Below are positions 52,901 to 60,775 of a DNA stretch of 64,000 nt, one piece after another. Both the position numbers and the translations under genes were made by a program. Every line of letters begins with the position of its first letter. The first letter of the stretch is position 1. The notes beneath the pieces are model-generated. The model was given only the letters and a program-made list of their open reading frames with translations. It was not told where the DNA came from and made no database searches. Source of the DNA: Hyphomicrobium sp. (lineage in GTDB: Bacteria; Pseudomonadota; Alphaproteobacteria; Rhizobiales; Hyphomicrobiaceae); NCBI GenBank assembly GCA_025351425.1, contig JANXVY010000056.1, forward strand, positions 1 to 64,000, given 5' to 3'.

Positions 52901-53583
52901 GGCCCGCCGAACATGGCGAACACGACGAAGCAACCGACCGCCGTGAGCGTTGCGAGCTTGACCGCGCTTTCCACCGCCAGCGCCAGCATCAGCCCGTCTT
53001 GATGCTCGGTCGCATCAACGTAGCGGGTGCCAAACAGAATAGCGAACGCAGCGAGCGCAAGGGTAATGACGATCGCGGTATCGGCAAACGGCAGCGCGCC
53101 ATGAGGGACGGTGGTGAGCGGCCCGCCGCCCAGTAGCGTTTCGACGGACACCGAAATCGCCTTCAGCTGCAGCGCGATGTAGGGCAGCGTGGCTAGGATC
53201 AGCACAAGCGTGACGACGGCGCCCACCAGTTGGCTCTTACCGTAGCGTGCGGCCATGAAGTCCGAAACGGACGTCAGGTTCTGGCTCTTGGAGAGCCGAA
53301 CGATCCGCTGCAGCATGGGATAGCCGACGGCAAAGGTGAGCAGGGGACCCAGGTAGACGGGGATGAAATCATATCCCGAAGTGGCGGCGAGCCCCACGCT
53401 GCCGAAAAACGTCCAAGATGTGCAGTAGACGGTGGTGGTCAGGGCATAGATCATCGGCCGGCTGACGGCCCCGTGTTGTAACCCCGCCGCCCGGTCGCCG
53501 ATCCAAGCGACCGCAAACAGCGCGCCGACATAGCCCAGCGCCACCGCAATCAAGAACCAGCTGTCGAACATCGGAGGCGTCAT
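49999..53583 (-). CDS. Hybrid histidine kinase with sodium:solute symporter sensor domain, CrbS-like
   Basis: This 1194-residue protein has an SSS-type transporter domain of about 13 helices (1-560), a PAS domain (HGLSVFDKDMQLICWNRQF), a short coiled coil, HisKA with the phospho-His in AAASHDILQPLNA, HATPase (GVGLGLSIVERI) and a C-terminal receiver with Asp in VILADYHLD. The extra receiver makes it a hybrid kinase. CrbS and CbrA have this sensor layout and respond to solute flux. It should phosphorylate the neighbouring LuxR-type regulator. I chose ATG 53583; another in-frame ATG lies 12 bases later, and no clear Shine-Dalgarno decides. Confidence 0.9.
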   Translation of the reverse strand: MTPPMFDSWFLIAVALGYVGALFAVAWIGDRAAGLQHGAVSRPMIYALTTTVYCTSWTFFGSVGLAATSGYDFIPVYLGPLLTFAVGYPMLQRIVRLSKSQNLTSVSDFMAARYGKSQLVGAVVTLVLILATLPYIALQLKAISVSVETLLGGGPLTTVPHGALPFADTAIVITLALAAFAILFGTRYVDATEHQDGLMLALAVESAVKLATLTAVGCFVVFAMFGGPSAFLDRAGLDPQVVQIFSGRLNGGKWLAVTLISAVCVILLPRQFHVIVVENNSERELARARWLFPLYLVAINIFVIPLAAAGMMLLQRGIADPDFYVLTVPMNAGSAAVSMLAFVGGLSAATAMVIVEAVALAIMVSNGLVLPLMLRRRAMSGAGKSVDLSGSVLFIRRAAIVIILLLAYSVYTALGQAESLVTIGLISFAGIAQVAPAFFGGLIWRGGTARGAIAGTLAGFAFWCYTMVLPWMAKAQYLPLSIVNDGPFGISALRPEELLFLQFDPIAHAVIWSLGANLSAYIVVSALRPPEPIERMQAQIFAPVDFTQPSTSRAFRRWRTTVTIQELEQTAARYLGVERANRSFAVFAAQRQQGQGAGGDPKLEADVHAIRFTEHLLTSAVGAASARLIMSLLLRRGDVSQGSALRLLDDANEALQFNRDLLQSALDQVRHGLSVFDKDMQLICWNRQFRDLLNLPEEMVQLGVSLETILRVSAARAGLESPMLDTLIGDRVLKLAVRQEIFHERELSGDRILEVRTSPMPQGGIVITFSDITHRVASDVALARANETLERRVQERTRELVAVNTALAEAKAEAEAANLDKTRFIAAASHDILQPLNAARLYAASLVERPLPGPEAHLVGNLDASLQAVEEIFSALIEMSRIDAGRLEPEIEAFALAPLLDQLRVEFEPIAKAKGLRLTVIPTRMWVSSDRRLLRRVLQNLLANAIKYTTRGGVLIGAQARDQNVKIAVFDTGSGIAEADRALIFKEFQRLDETAGSERGVGLGLSIVERICKMLGARLELVSTVGCGSMFAVHVERTAARALVCAPGAATGPALGSFEGVRVLCIDNEPAVLAGMDALLKGWKCSVETTGSAEAVILRRMGFPQMSSLWPTVILADYHLDHGTGIEAILRLRAASKSQIPAIIITADQSNDVQREIRNHGFSYLKKPIKPAALRAALAASLARARSLEPETAS

Positions 53584-53830
53584 TGGGCAGTGCGATCCAA
53601 ACCTGTTGTCGAAAAGACCAGTTTGGGCGCTCGCCCGATGGTTTGTCCATGCGGCTTCCGGCTTGTCGGCACCGCAGCAAATTCGGCAAGAAACACTTAG
53701 CACCCTGCGCCAGTCGTATTCTGTGGAACTCTTCTAGATAAGGAGATGCGTCACGATCCGAATCGGTGGCGTGTGATAGCCAACGAGCGGTTCACGGATG
53801 GGATGACGCAAAAAACAAGGGGACTACACT

Positions 53831-54232
53831 ATGAGTATTATCCAGGAATTTAAAGACTTCGCCATGAAGGGCAACGTCGTCGATCTCGCCGTCGGCGTGA
53901 TCATGGGTGCCGCGTTTGCACCCATCGTCGGCACGCTCGTCGACAACGTGATCATGCCCCCGATCGGCCTCGCCATGGCCGGCCTCGATTTCGCGTCGCT
54001 GAAGGCTATTCTGCAAACCGGCGATGCGACGAAGAAGATCCCTGAAGTTGCGATCGGCTACGGCTTGTTCCTGAACGCGATCATCAAGTTCCTGATCACG
54101 GCCTTTGCGATATTCCTGCTGGTCAAGGCGATGAACGCCGTGAAGAAGCCGGCCCCCGCCGCAGCACCCGCCGCACCGCCCCCAAGCGAAGTCTACCTGA
54201 AGGAAATCCGCGACGCGCTCGTCAAGCGCTGA
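53831..54232 (+). CDS. mscL: Large-conductance mechanosensitive channel
   Basis: This 133-residue inner-membrane protein opens under osmotic downshock. The N-terminal amphipathic helix (IIQEFKDFAMKGN), the pore helix VVDLAVGVIMGAAF, the periplasmic loop and the second helix (IIKFLITAFAIFLLVKAMN) are all present, followed by a Pro/Ala stretch and a charged C-terminal helix. The length is normal. It has its own terminator. Confidence 0.96.
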   Translation: MSIIQEFKDFAMKGNVVDLAVGVIMGAAFAPIVGTLVDNVIMPPIGLAMAGLDFASLKAILQTGDATKKIPEVAIGYGLFLNAIIKFLITAFAIFLLVKAMNAVKKPAPAAAPAAPPPSEVYLKEIRDALVKR

Positions 54233-54256
54233 TCGGAAGCCTTTGATTGAAATCAG

Positions 54257-54289
54257 CGGCGGTTGCTTCCGGGCAACCGCCGTCTTTTT
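54257..54289 (+). terminator. Rho-independent terminator after mscL
   Basis: A 10-bp stem (CGGCGGTTGC with GCAACCGCCG) and a six-base loop is followed by TCTTTTT, 25 bp past the mscL stop. Confidence 0.9.
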
Positions 54290-54314
54290 GCGCAAAACCA
54301 CCCGTCTTCGGCGC

Positions 54315-54932
54315 TCAATGCGAGAAGATATCGTCGTCTGGAAACCCGGCGAGATCGAGCGCCGCGCGGGTAGGCAGGAACCCGAACGCAGCTTCGGCAA
54401 ACGCCCTGCGGCCCTCGCGGTCGAGCATCATGTCGAGCCTGGCCTTCATCGCGTGCAGATGCAGCACGTCGGACGCCGCATAGTGGCGCTGCTGATCGGT
54501 GAGCGTGACCGCACCCCAGTCCGAACTCTGCTGCTGCTTGTTCATCTCGACGCCGAGCAGTTCGTTCGCGAGATCCTTGAGGCCGTGGCGGTCGGTGTAG
54601 GTGCGAACGAGCTTGGACGCGATCTTGGTGCAATAGACGGGCTGCGTGACGACGCCGAGATACTTATGCAGCACGGCAACGTCGAAGCGGGCGAAATGGA
54701 AAATCTTCAGCACGGCCGGGTCGGTGAGCAGCGCCTTGAGCCGCGGCGAGGAATAATCCTTGCCGTCGAACTGCACCAGATGCGCGTTACCATCGCCCGC
54801 CGACAGCTGCACGAGGCACAGCCGATCGCGATTTGGATTGAGCCCGAGCGTTTCGGTATCGATGGCGACGCTGCCCGTGAACGTGACGTTAGCCGGCAGA
54901 TCGCCCTTATGGAGCTTGATGATCGGGCTCAA
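54315..54932 (-). CDS. Ribonuclease D-like 3'-5' exonuclease
   Basis: This 205-residue protein is the DEDD exonuclease domain alone: Exo I AIDTETLGL, Exo II HFARFDVAVL, Exo III with YAASDVLHL. It lacks the C-terminal HRDC domains of full RNase D, as in many short alphaproteobacterial homologues. It should trim RNA 3' ends. The start is a TTG at 54932, supported by AGGAG seven bases upstream and no ATG before the domain. A tRNA gene lies just upstream on the same strand, possibly coincidental given its role. Confidence 0.88.
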   Translation of the reverse strand: MSPIIKLHKGDLPANVTFTGSVAIDTETLGLNPNRDRLCLVQLSAGDGNAHLVQFDGKDYSSPRLKALLTDPAVLKIFHFARFDVAVLHKYLGVVTQPVYCTKIASKLVRTYTDRHGLKDLANELLGVEMNKQQQSSDWGAVTLTDQQRHYAASDVLHLHAMKARLDMMLDREGRRAFAEAAFGFLPTRAALDLAGFPDDDIFSH

Positions 54933-54989
54933 CGGGCAACTCCTGCGCGCACCGTGCGGCGCTCAAAACGAGGGATCAATGAGATTGTG

Positions 54990-55075
<86 letters not shown>

Positions 55076-55244
55076 AACCGAGCCGCATGGGTTAGTGATG
55101 TGACGGGGCCTTGTCAACCGCGCAGTGACGCCGGACAGTTCAACCCCATCGCGCTTGCGGCTAAGGCAAGCCTTCACACCGCGCCGCCGCCTGTGTATTG
55201 CAAGGGCCGGACAAACTTTCAGCCGGACTTCAAGGAATTTAGGC

Positions 55245-56225
55245 ATGGCAGAGCGCGGCGCAGACAGGTTGGCAACGGTGTTCGGCGGCTCGGGCTTCGT
55301 CGGCCGCCACGCGATCCGCGCGCTCGCGCGCACCGGCTGGCGGGTACGCGCTGCCGAGCGCCGGCCGGACCTCGCAGGCCACTTGCAGCCGCTGGGCTCC
55401 GTCGGCCAGATCATGGCGGTGCAGGCGAACCTGCGGTTTCCAGCCTCCCTCGAACGTGCGGTGGCAGGCGCGGACTGCGTGATCAATGCGGTGGGCGTGC
55501 TGGCGGGATCGGGCCGCCAGAGCTTCGATGCACTCCACGTCCAAGGCGCGCGCGCGGTGGCAAAGGCGGCCCGCGAAGCAGGCTGCAAGCGGCTGATACA
55601 CGTGTCCGCCCTCGGCGCAGACCTCAAATCGAAATCCAACTATGCCCGCAGCAAGGCCGAAGGCGAACGCGCTGTGCTGGAGGAATTCCCGGACGCAATC
55701 ATCCTGCGGCCCTCGATCGTGTTCGGCCCCGAGGACCAGTTCTTCAACCGGTTCGCCTCGCTCGCACAGGTATCGCCGCTCCTGCCCCTGATCGGCGGCG
55801 GCAAGACCAAGTTCCAGCCCGTGTTCGTGGGTGACGTAGCAAGCGCCATCAAGGCCGCCGCCGACGGCGCGGGCAAACCCGGCACGGTGTTCGAGCTGGG
55901 CGGCCCGGAAGTGGCAAGCTTCCGAGACCTGCTGGATCGCACGCAGGACTGGACCGGCCGCTCGCGGGGCTATCTGCCGCTGCCGTTCTGGATGGCGAAG
56001 CTTCAGGCGCTGATGACGTGGCCACTGCCGAACGCCGTGCGCCCGATCACGGTCGATCAGGTCCGCATGCTGGCGGTCGACAATGTGGTGAGCAACGAAG
56101 CCAAGCAGGAAGGCCGCTCGCTGGCAGCTTTCGGCGTCAATGAGGCGACGCCGATGGCAGCCGAAGTTCCCGGCTACCTGGAGCGCTTTAAAGCCCGTGG
56201 CCAGTTCTCACACTATCGGGGCTGA
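55245..56225 (+). CDS. NDUFA9-like NAD(P)-binding protein of the complex I assembly/accessory family
   Basis: This 326-residue atypical short-chain dehydrogenase has the dinucleotide site TVFGGSGFVGRH near residues 11-22. It lacks the usual catalytic YxxxK in the classic context but has YARSKAEGE, as in the NDUFA9 family. The bacterial members are linked to respiratory complex I or quinone functions; the activity is not established. AAGGA about nine bases before ATG 55245 fixes the start, although the frame is open from 55125. Confidence 0.85.
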   Translation: MAERGADRLATVFGGSGFVGRHAIRALARTGWRVRAAERRPDLAGHLQPLGSVGQIMAVQANLRFPASLERAVAGADCVINAVGVLAGSGRQSFDALHVQGARAVAKAAREAGCKRLIHVSALGADLKSKSNYARSKAEGERAVLEEFPDAIILRPSIVFGPEDQFFNRFASLAQVSPLLPLIGGGKTKFQPVFVGDVASAIKAAADGAGKPGTVFELGGPEVASFRDLLDRTQDWTGRSRGYLPLPFWMAKLQALMTWPLPNAVRPITVDQVRMLAVDNVVSNEAKQEGRSLAAFGVNEATPMAAEVPGYLERFKARGQFSHYRG

Positions 56226-56270
56226 AGCTCGAAAACGGCCGCCGCCGCGTGCGCTTGCCGAAGAATTTAT

Positions 56271-56286
56271 CCCGCAATATTGCGGG
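56271..56286. other. 16-bp perfect palindrome before hemW
   Basis: CCCGCAATATTGCGGG lies between the NDUFA9-like gene and hemW. With no T run it is a poor terminator; it could be an operator. Confidence 0.4.
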
Positions 56287-56328
56287 AGGCTTACAACGGA
56301 CTCTGCCCACAGATCGCCACCACCCCGG

Positions 56329-56353
56329 CCCTCCCCGCAAGAGGGGGAGGGGG
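56329..56353 (+). promoter_or_regulatory. CCCTCCCC/GGGGAGGG hairpin at the hemW ribosome binding site
   Basis: An 8-bp stem with a seven-base loop ends in the GGGGGAAG that serves as the hemW ribosome binding site. Folding could limit translation. The sequence resembles a common intergenic repeat in Hyphomicrobiales, so it may be only a repeat insertion. Confidence 0.4.
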
Positions 56354-56365
56354 AAGAAAGTGCCA

Positions 56366-57535
56366 ATGCCCCCACCCGACCCAGGCTTCGGCGTTTACGT
56401 GCACTGGCCATTTTGCGCGGCGAAGTGCCCGTATTGCGACTTCAACAGTCACGTCCGGTTCGGCGGAGTGGACGAACCGCGGTTTCTGGCTGCCTACCTC
56501 CAAGAACTCGCCAACACCGCCGCGCTGACCGGACCGCGCAACGTCGCCAGCATCTTCTTCGGTGGCGGCACGCCCTCGCTGATGAAACCGCAGACCGTCG
56601 GCGCGATCATCGACGCCATCGGCACGGCCTACACGATCTCACCCAACGCCGAGATCACGCTGGAGGCGAACCCGTCGAGCGTGGAGGCCGAACGGTTCCG
56701 CGGCTATCGATCAGCGGGCGTCAACCGGGTTTCGATGGGCGTGCAATCGCTGCGGGATGCGGAGCTGAAGTCGCTGGGCCGGATTCACTCGGTCGCTGAA
56801 GCCAGGGCCGCGATCGAAACCGCCGCCAGGACGTTCGACCGCTATACGTTCGATTTGATCTATGCCCGCCCGGGCCAGACGCCGGCCCAATGGCGCAAGG
56901 AACTAACTGAGGGTCTGGCGCTCGCCGGTTCGCACATCTCGCTCTATCAGCTGACCATCGAGCCCGAGACGCCGTTCGCCGTACTCCATGCGGCGGGCAA
57001 GATCGTCGTCCCCGATCAGGACGCGGCGTTGGCGCTGTGGGACGTAACCCACGAATTGACGGAGGCGCACGGCCTGCCGCTGTACGAGATTTCCAATCAC
57101 GCACACCGCGGCGAGGAAAGCCGCCACAACCTGCTCTATTGGCGCTATGGCGAGTATGCCGGCATCGGACCCGGCGCGCACGGGCGAATCATGACAGGCG
57201 GTACGCGCCATGCGACGATAGCCGAGCGCAACCCGGAAGGCTGGCTTGAGCGTGTCGAGAGCCACGGCCATGGCCGCACGGACCTGACGGCGCTGACGCC
57301 AGCCGAGGAGGCGGACGAGATGTTGCTGATGGGCCTACGCCTCAACGAAGGGCTGGACCTCGCCCGGCTGGCGCAAGTAACGAGCCGCACGCCCAGCGGC
57401 GCAGCGCTCGCGGAATTGACAGACTTGAAGATGATCGAGCCCATCGGCAACAGCCGCATCCGCGCAACGGGCCAGGGCCGCTTCGTGCTCAACGCGATCG
57501 TCGCCAAACTAAGCGAGGGGCTTCAAAAAACATAA
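56366..57535 (+). CDS. hemW: Radical SAM heme chaperone HemW
   Basis: This 389-residue protein has the radical SAM cluster motif CAAKCPYC in YVHWPFCAAKCPYCDFN, plus the SAM-binding FFGGGTPSL. The EANPSSVE and GVQSLRDAELKSLGR segments and the C-terminal HemN-type domain (LLMGLRLNEGLDL) are as in HemW rather than true coproporphyrinogen dehydrogenase HemN. HemW is thought to deliver heme to respiratory enzymes. ATG 56366 follows GGGGGAAG; a GTG six bases earlier is possible. Confidence 0.93.
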   Translation: MPPPDPGFGVYVHWPFCAAKCPYCDFNSHVRFGGVDEPRFLAAYLQELANTAALTGPRNVASIFFGGGTPSLMKPQTVGAIIDAIGTAYTISPNAEITLEANPSSVEAERFRGYRSAGVNRVSMGVQSLRDAELKSLGRIHSVAEARAAIETAARTFDRYTFDLIYARPGQTPAQWRKELTEGLALAGSHISLYQLTIEPETPFAVLHAAGKIVVPDQDAALALWDVTHELTEAHGLPLYEISNHAHRGEESRHNLLYWRYGEYAGIGPGAHGRIMTGGTRHATIAERNPEGWLERVESHGHGRTDLTALTPAEEADEMLLMGLRLNEGLDLARLAQVTSRTPSGAALAELTDLKMIEPIGNSRIRATGQGRFVLNAIVAKLSEGLQKT

Positions 57536-57718
57536 TCCACGTAAGCATCGTAAGAACCTGGCTCGATGCTCGCGCCGCCCCGGGAACCAAGGTTTTAGAT
57601 GTGCAGGGCCAGCCATGCCCATGACCCGCAGGGCCATCGGGTGCGGCGCGACCCGGCCACGATTGGCCGCCCCGCCGGAGCGCCCGAGCCCAAGCGAGGA
57701 ACGGCGCGTGAGGCTAAA

Positions 57719-58342
57719 CTACGGCTCCAGCTCGGTATCCCAGTAGAGATAGTCGAGCCAACTTTCGTGCAGGTAGTTCGGCGGGAACAACCGGCCATTG
57801 CGATGCAGCTCGAACACGGTGGGCCGGTAAGGCTCCTGCATCGGGATCATGCCGCACACGTTTGGCATCTCGCCGCCCTTGGCGAGATTGCACGGCGCAC
57901 AAGCGGTGACGACGTTGTCCCAGCGGGTCAGGCCGCCGCGCGACCGCGGGATGAGGTGGTCGAACGTGAGGTCGTTGCGGTCGCCGCAATACTGGCAGGA
58001 GAACCGGTCGCGCAGGAACACGTTGAACCGTGTGAAGGCGGGATACAGCGCCGGCTTAACGTAGGTCTTGAGCGACACGACCGACGGCAGCCGCATCTCG
58101 AAGTTCACGCTGCGGACGTAGCTATCGTACTCGGAGACGATGTTCACGCGGTCCAAAAACACGGCCTTGACCGTGTCCTGCCAGCTCCAGAGCGATAACG
58201 GGTAATAGCTCAGAGGCCGGAAGTCGGCATTCAAGACCAGTGCCGGACAGTTTTCCGGCGTTGCTGCGTGCGCGTTCAAGATGTGAATTCCTGTGTCGCC
58301 CCGACTTCTTAGTAATTCTCCGCTGACCCGAAGTTCCCTCAC
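57719..58342 (-). CDS. HNH endonuclease
   Basis: This 207-residue protein has an alphaproteobacterial N-terminal region (ALVLNADFRPLSYYPLS) and an HNH core: CQYC, then FDHLIPRSRGG, DNVVTACAPCN, with two Cys pairs for structural zinc. Stand-alone HNH proteins of this type are widespread and chromosomal; the role is not known, and nothing nearby suggests a phage or restriction locus. No in-frame ATG precedes the conserved region, so GTG 58342 is used, but the first 20 residues are uncertain. Confidence 0.85.
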   Translation of the reverse strand: MRELRVSGELLRSRGDTGIHILNAHAATPENCPALVLNADFRPLSYYPLSLWSWQDTVKAVFLDRVNIVSEYDSYVRSVNFEMRLPSVVSLKTYVKPALYPAFTRFNVFLRDRFSCQYCGDRNDLTFDHLIPRSRGGLTRWDNVVTACAPCNLAKGGEMPNVCGMIPMQEPYRPTVFELHRNGRLFPPNYLHESWLDYLYWDTELEP

Positions 58343-58438
58343 GCCCGGATACTAGCCGTCCATGTCAACTCTGTGAAGCTGCCCATTTCGCGCCACCAGC
58401 CGGTGGATAAGTCTGCTCAGACACTTAGCGTGACACAC

Positions 58439-59119
58439 TCAGCGGCCAGTTGGGGCGAATCCGGCTTTGGCCGCGCCGTAATAGGCCCAGATGAGCCGGG
58501 CGGCGACGCCGCGCCAAGGCCGCCAGCGTTCGGCGATGGCTTCAAGTTCGGCAGCGGTCGGCCGCTCGGGCAGCTCCATCAGCATCTGGGCGCCGATCTG
58601 GAGCGCGAGATCGCCCGGCGCGAATGCGTCGGCGTCGCCCCGGCAGAACAGCAGGTAGATGTCGGCGGTCCAAGGCCCGATCCCACGCAGCGCCGTGAGT
58701 TGCTCGCGCACGGCCTGAGTGTGAGCGCCCGCCAGCACTTCAAGATCGATATGGCCCTCGCACACGGCCTCGGCGACCGCGCGTAGCGTCGCAACCTTGC
58801 TTACCGACAGACCCGCTGCGCGCAAGTCGGCGTCGGTCGTGGCCCGCAGGTTTGCAGCATCCAGCGGATCGACGAGCAGTTTCACCCGGCCAAGAATGGC
58901 CGCCGCGCTGGCGACTGAAAGTTGCTGGCCGATCACGATGCGGGCGAGCCCCGCAAACCCGTCGTTCCAGCGCCGCAGCGGCGGATACCCGGCCAGCGCA
59001 TGAGCCCGTGCCATGTGCGGACAGGCACGCTTCAACTCCCGCACGCCGGCCTGGATATCGGCCTCGGCGGCGATGATCCGGCGCTTTAGCGGCCGCCCAC
59101 GCGTTTGCCGTATTGTCAT
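58439..59119 (-). CDS. DNA-3-methyladenine glycosylase, AlkA-like
   Basis: This 226-residue base-excision enzyme has the helix-hairpin-helix motif LRGIGPWTADIY near 144-155 and the catalytic Asp in FAPGDLAL. ARIVIGQQLSVASAAAI is the usual family segment. It removes alkylated purines from DNA. The N-terminal TBP-like domain of E. coli AlkA is absent, as in the short bacterial form. GGGAG eight bases before ATG 59119 fixes the start. Confidence 0.92.
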   Translation of the reverse strand: MTIRQTRGRPLKRRIIAAEADIQAGVRELKRACPHMARAHALAGYPPLRRWNDGFAGLARIVIGQQLSVASAAAILGRVKLLVDPLDAANLRATTDADLRAAGLSVSKVATLRAVAEAVCEGHIDLEVLAGAHTQAVREQLTALRGIGPWTADIYLLFCRGDADAFAPGDLALQIGAQMLMELPERPTAAELEAIAERWRPWRGVAARLIWAYYGAAKAGFAPTGR

Positions 59120-59211
59120 GATGAAACTCCCGCCACGCTTGGCTATGGTAGTGTGAAAAATAGCTCCCACATAGGGTCCCGGGTTTAGTGAAGCCGGTTG
59201 AGTGAATAACG

Positions 59212-59787
59212 ATGCATGTCCCCCGCCTGAACACCCGCACTTGGAGCCTGATTGCGCTGGCGCTCGTCAGCGCTACGGATGCCGTGGCCTTCTCCGATTG
59301 GGCGACGATCCATAACAAGCGCTTCGGCTTTTCGATCGCCTATCCCGCCAACATCTTGTTTCCCGCTCCAACGCCGTCCGGGCAGGACGGCCGTGTCCTC
59401 CAATCGAAGGACGGCCGCGCGAAAATGCTGGTCGCGACCTTCGAGAACGGCGAGAACCTGTCGCTCAGCGGCTACCGCGACTTCCTGCTTTCAGACATTT
59501 ATGCCGGCACGAAGCTGGACTACGCCCCGCAAAAGGCGCGCTGGTTTGTGCTCTCCGGCGTGCGCGGCGACCAAATGTTTTACGAGCGGGTGACCTTTTC
59601 GTGCGGCGGAAAACTGATCAACAGCTGGGCGATGCTTTACCCGACCGCCGAACGCAAACTTTACGACAAGGTGGTGGAAGCCATTGCCCGCACCTACACG
59701 GCCGGCAGCGGCGCCGATGGCCAGTGCGGAGACCTGAACGCGGGCGACGAGCCGGCAGCGCCTGCTGCCGGCGCAGAACGCAGGTAA
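59212..59787 (+). CDS. Secreted protein of unknown function
   Basis: This 191-residue protein has a signal peptide (about 1-26, LIALALVSATDAVAF) and a domain opening DWATIHNKRFGFSIAYPANI, a pattern seen in small periplasmic lipid- or ligand-binding folds. Two Cys near 130 and 174 could form a bridge. The tail is Ala/Pro-rich. I recognise no named family. gluQ starts four bases after its stop, so the two are co-transcribed. Confidence 0.75.
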   Translation: MHVPRLNTRTWSLIALALVSATDAVAFSDWATIHNKRFGFSIAYPANILFPAPTPSGQDGRVLQSKDGRAKMLVATFENGENLSLSGYRDFLLSDIYAGTKLDYAPQKARWFVLSGVRGDQMFYERVTFSCGGKLINSWAMLYPTAERKLYDKVVEAIARTYTAGSGADGQCGDLNAGDEPAAPAAGAERR

Positions 59788-59791
59788 AGTC

Positions 59792-60715
59792 GTGCGAAAG
59801 CCCGCGTTCCGCTTTGCGCCGAGCCCGAATGGCGCGCTCCATTTGGGACATGCGCTGTCGGCCTTGACGGGCAGCCTGATGGCGCAACGCTGCGGCGGCC
59901 GGTTTCTGCTGCGGATCGAAGACATCGATCTGACCCGCACGCGCGAGCAGCATGTCGCCGGGATCGTCGACGATCTGCGCTGGCTCGGGTTGATGTGGGA
60001 ACAGCCCGTGCTGCGTCAGTCGACACGATTTCAGGCCTACACGGCAGCGCTCAAGCAGCTTTCGGCGGCGGACCTGATCTATCCGTGTTTTGCTACCCGC
60101 TCGCAGATACAAGCGGCGGTTGCAGACGACCCCGATCCAACGCGCGACCCCGACGGAGTAACGTTGCCGCCGCCGGCCCTGCGCCGGGTGTCAAGCCGCG
60201 AGTTCGAATTGCGCCGCGCGACCGGCGAGCCGTATTCCCTGCGGCTCGACATGCCCCGCGCCATCGCCGCCGCGAACGCGAAGCTGAATGGAGCCCCGCT
60301 GACCTTCCGCGAGATAACCCCAGCCGGGACTATCGAAACCCGCACCTGCCGCCCTGATCGATGGGGCGACTGCATCATTCGCCGCAAGGACATTCCCGCG
60401 AGCTATCATCTGGCGGTCGTGATAGACGATGCCACCCAAGGCATCACGCATGTGACGCGCGGCCTGGACCTGCTCGCCGCAACCGATATCCATCGATTGT
60501 TGCAGGTGCTGCTCGGCCTGCCCGAGCCGCTCTACCACCATCATGCGCTGCTGCTGGGACCCGGCGGCACAAAACTGTCCAAGAGCGCGGGCGACCGCTC
60601 CATCGCCGATCATCGGGCCGCAGGCCATACTCCGGAAGACCTGAAGTTGCAGATCGGCATCACCTTGCCGCAGGAAAGCAGCCCCTCGAAGGACAACATT
60701 TCTGTTTTAAATTAA
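59792..60715 (+). CDS. gluQ: Glutamyl-Q tRNA(Asp) synthetase
   Basis: This 307-residue enzyme glutamylates queuosine at position 34 of tRNA(Asp). The catalytic HIGH-type motif is HLGHALSAL and the KMSKS-type motif is KLSKSAGDR, with RFAPSPNGALHLGH at the N-terminus. It lacks the anticodon-binding domain of full GluRS. Of the zinc ligands of E. coli GluQ only one Cys is kept (YPCFATRSQ), so zinc is probably not bound. The start is a GTG four bases after the previous stop. Confidence 0.92.
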   Translation: MRKPAFRFAPSPNGALHLGHALSALTGSLMAQRCGGRFLLRIEDIDLTRTREQHVAGIVDDLRWLGLMWEQPVLRQSTRFQAYTAALKQLSAADLIYPCFATRSQIQAAVADDPDPTRDPDGVTLPPPALRRVSSREFELRRATGEPYSLRLDMPRAIAAANAKLNGAPLTFREITPAGTIETRTCRPDRWGDCIIRRKDIPASYHLAVVIDDATQGITHVTRGLDLLAATDIHRLLQVLLGLPEPLYHHHALLLGPGGTKLSKSAGDRSIADHRAAGHTPEDLKLQIGITLPQESSPSKDNISVLN

Positions 60716-60775
60716 GCAGTTACACGATACAGTTACTCTGCACGTGTGCGAACGATTTCTTGAACCGGGTTTCGC

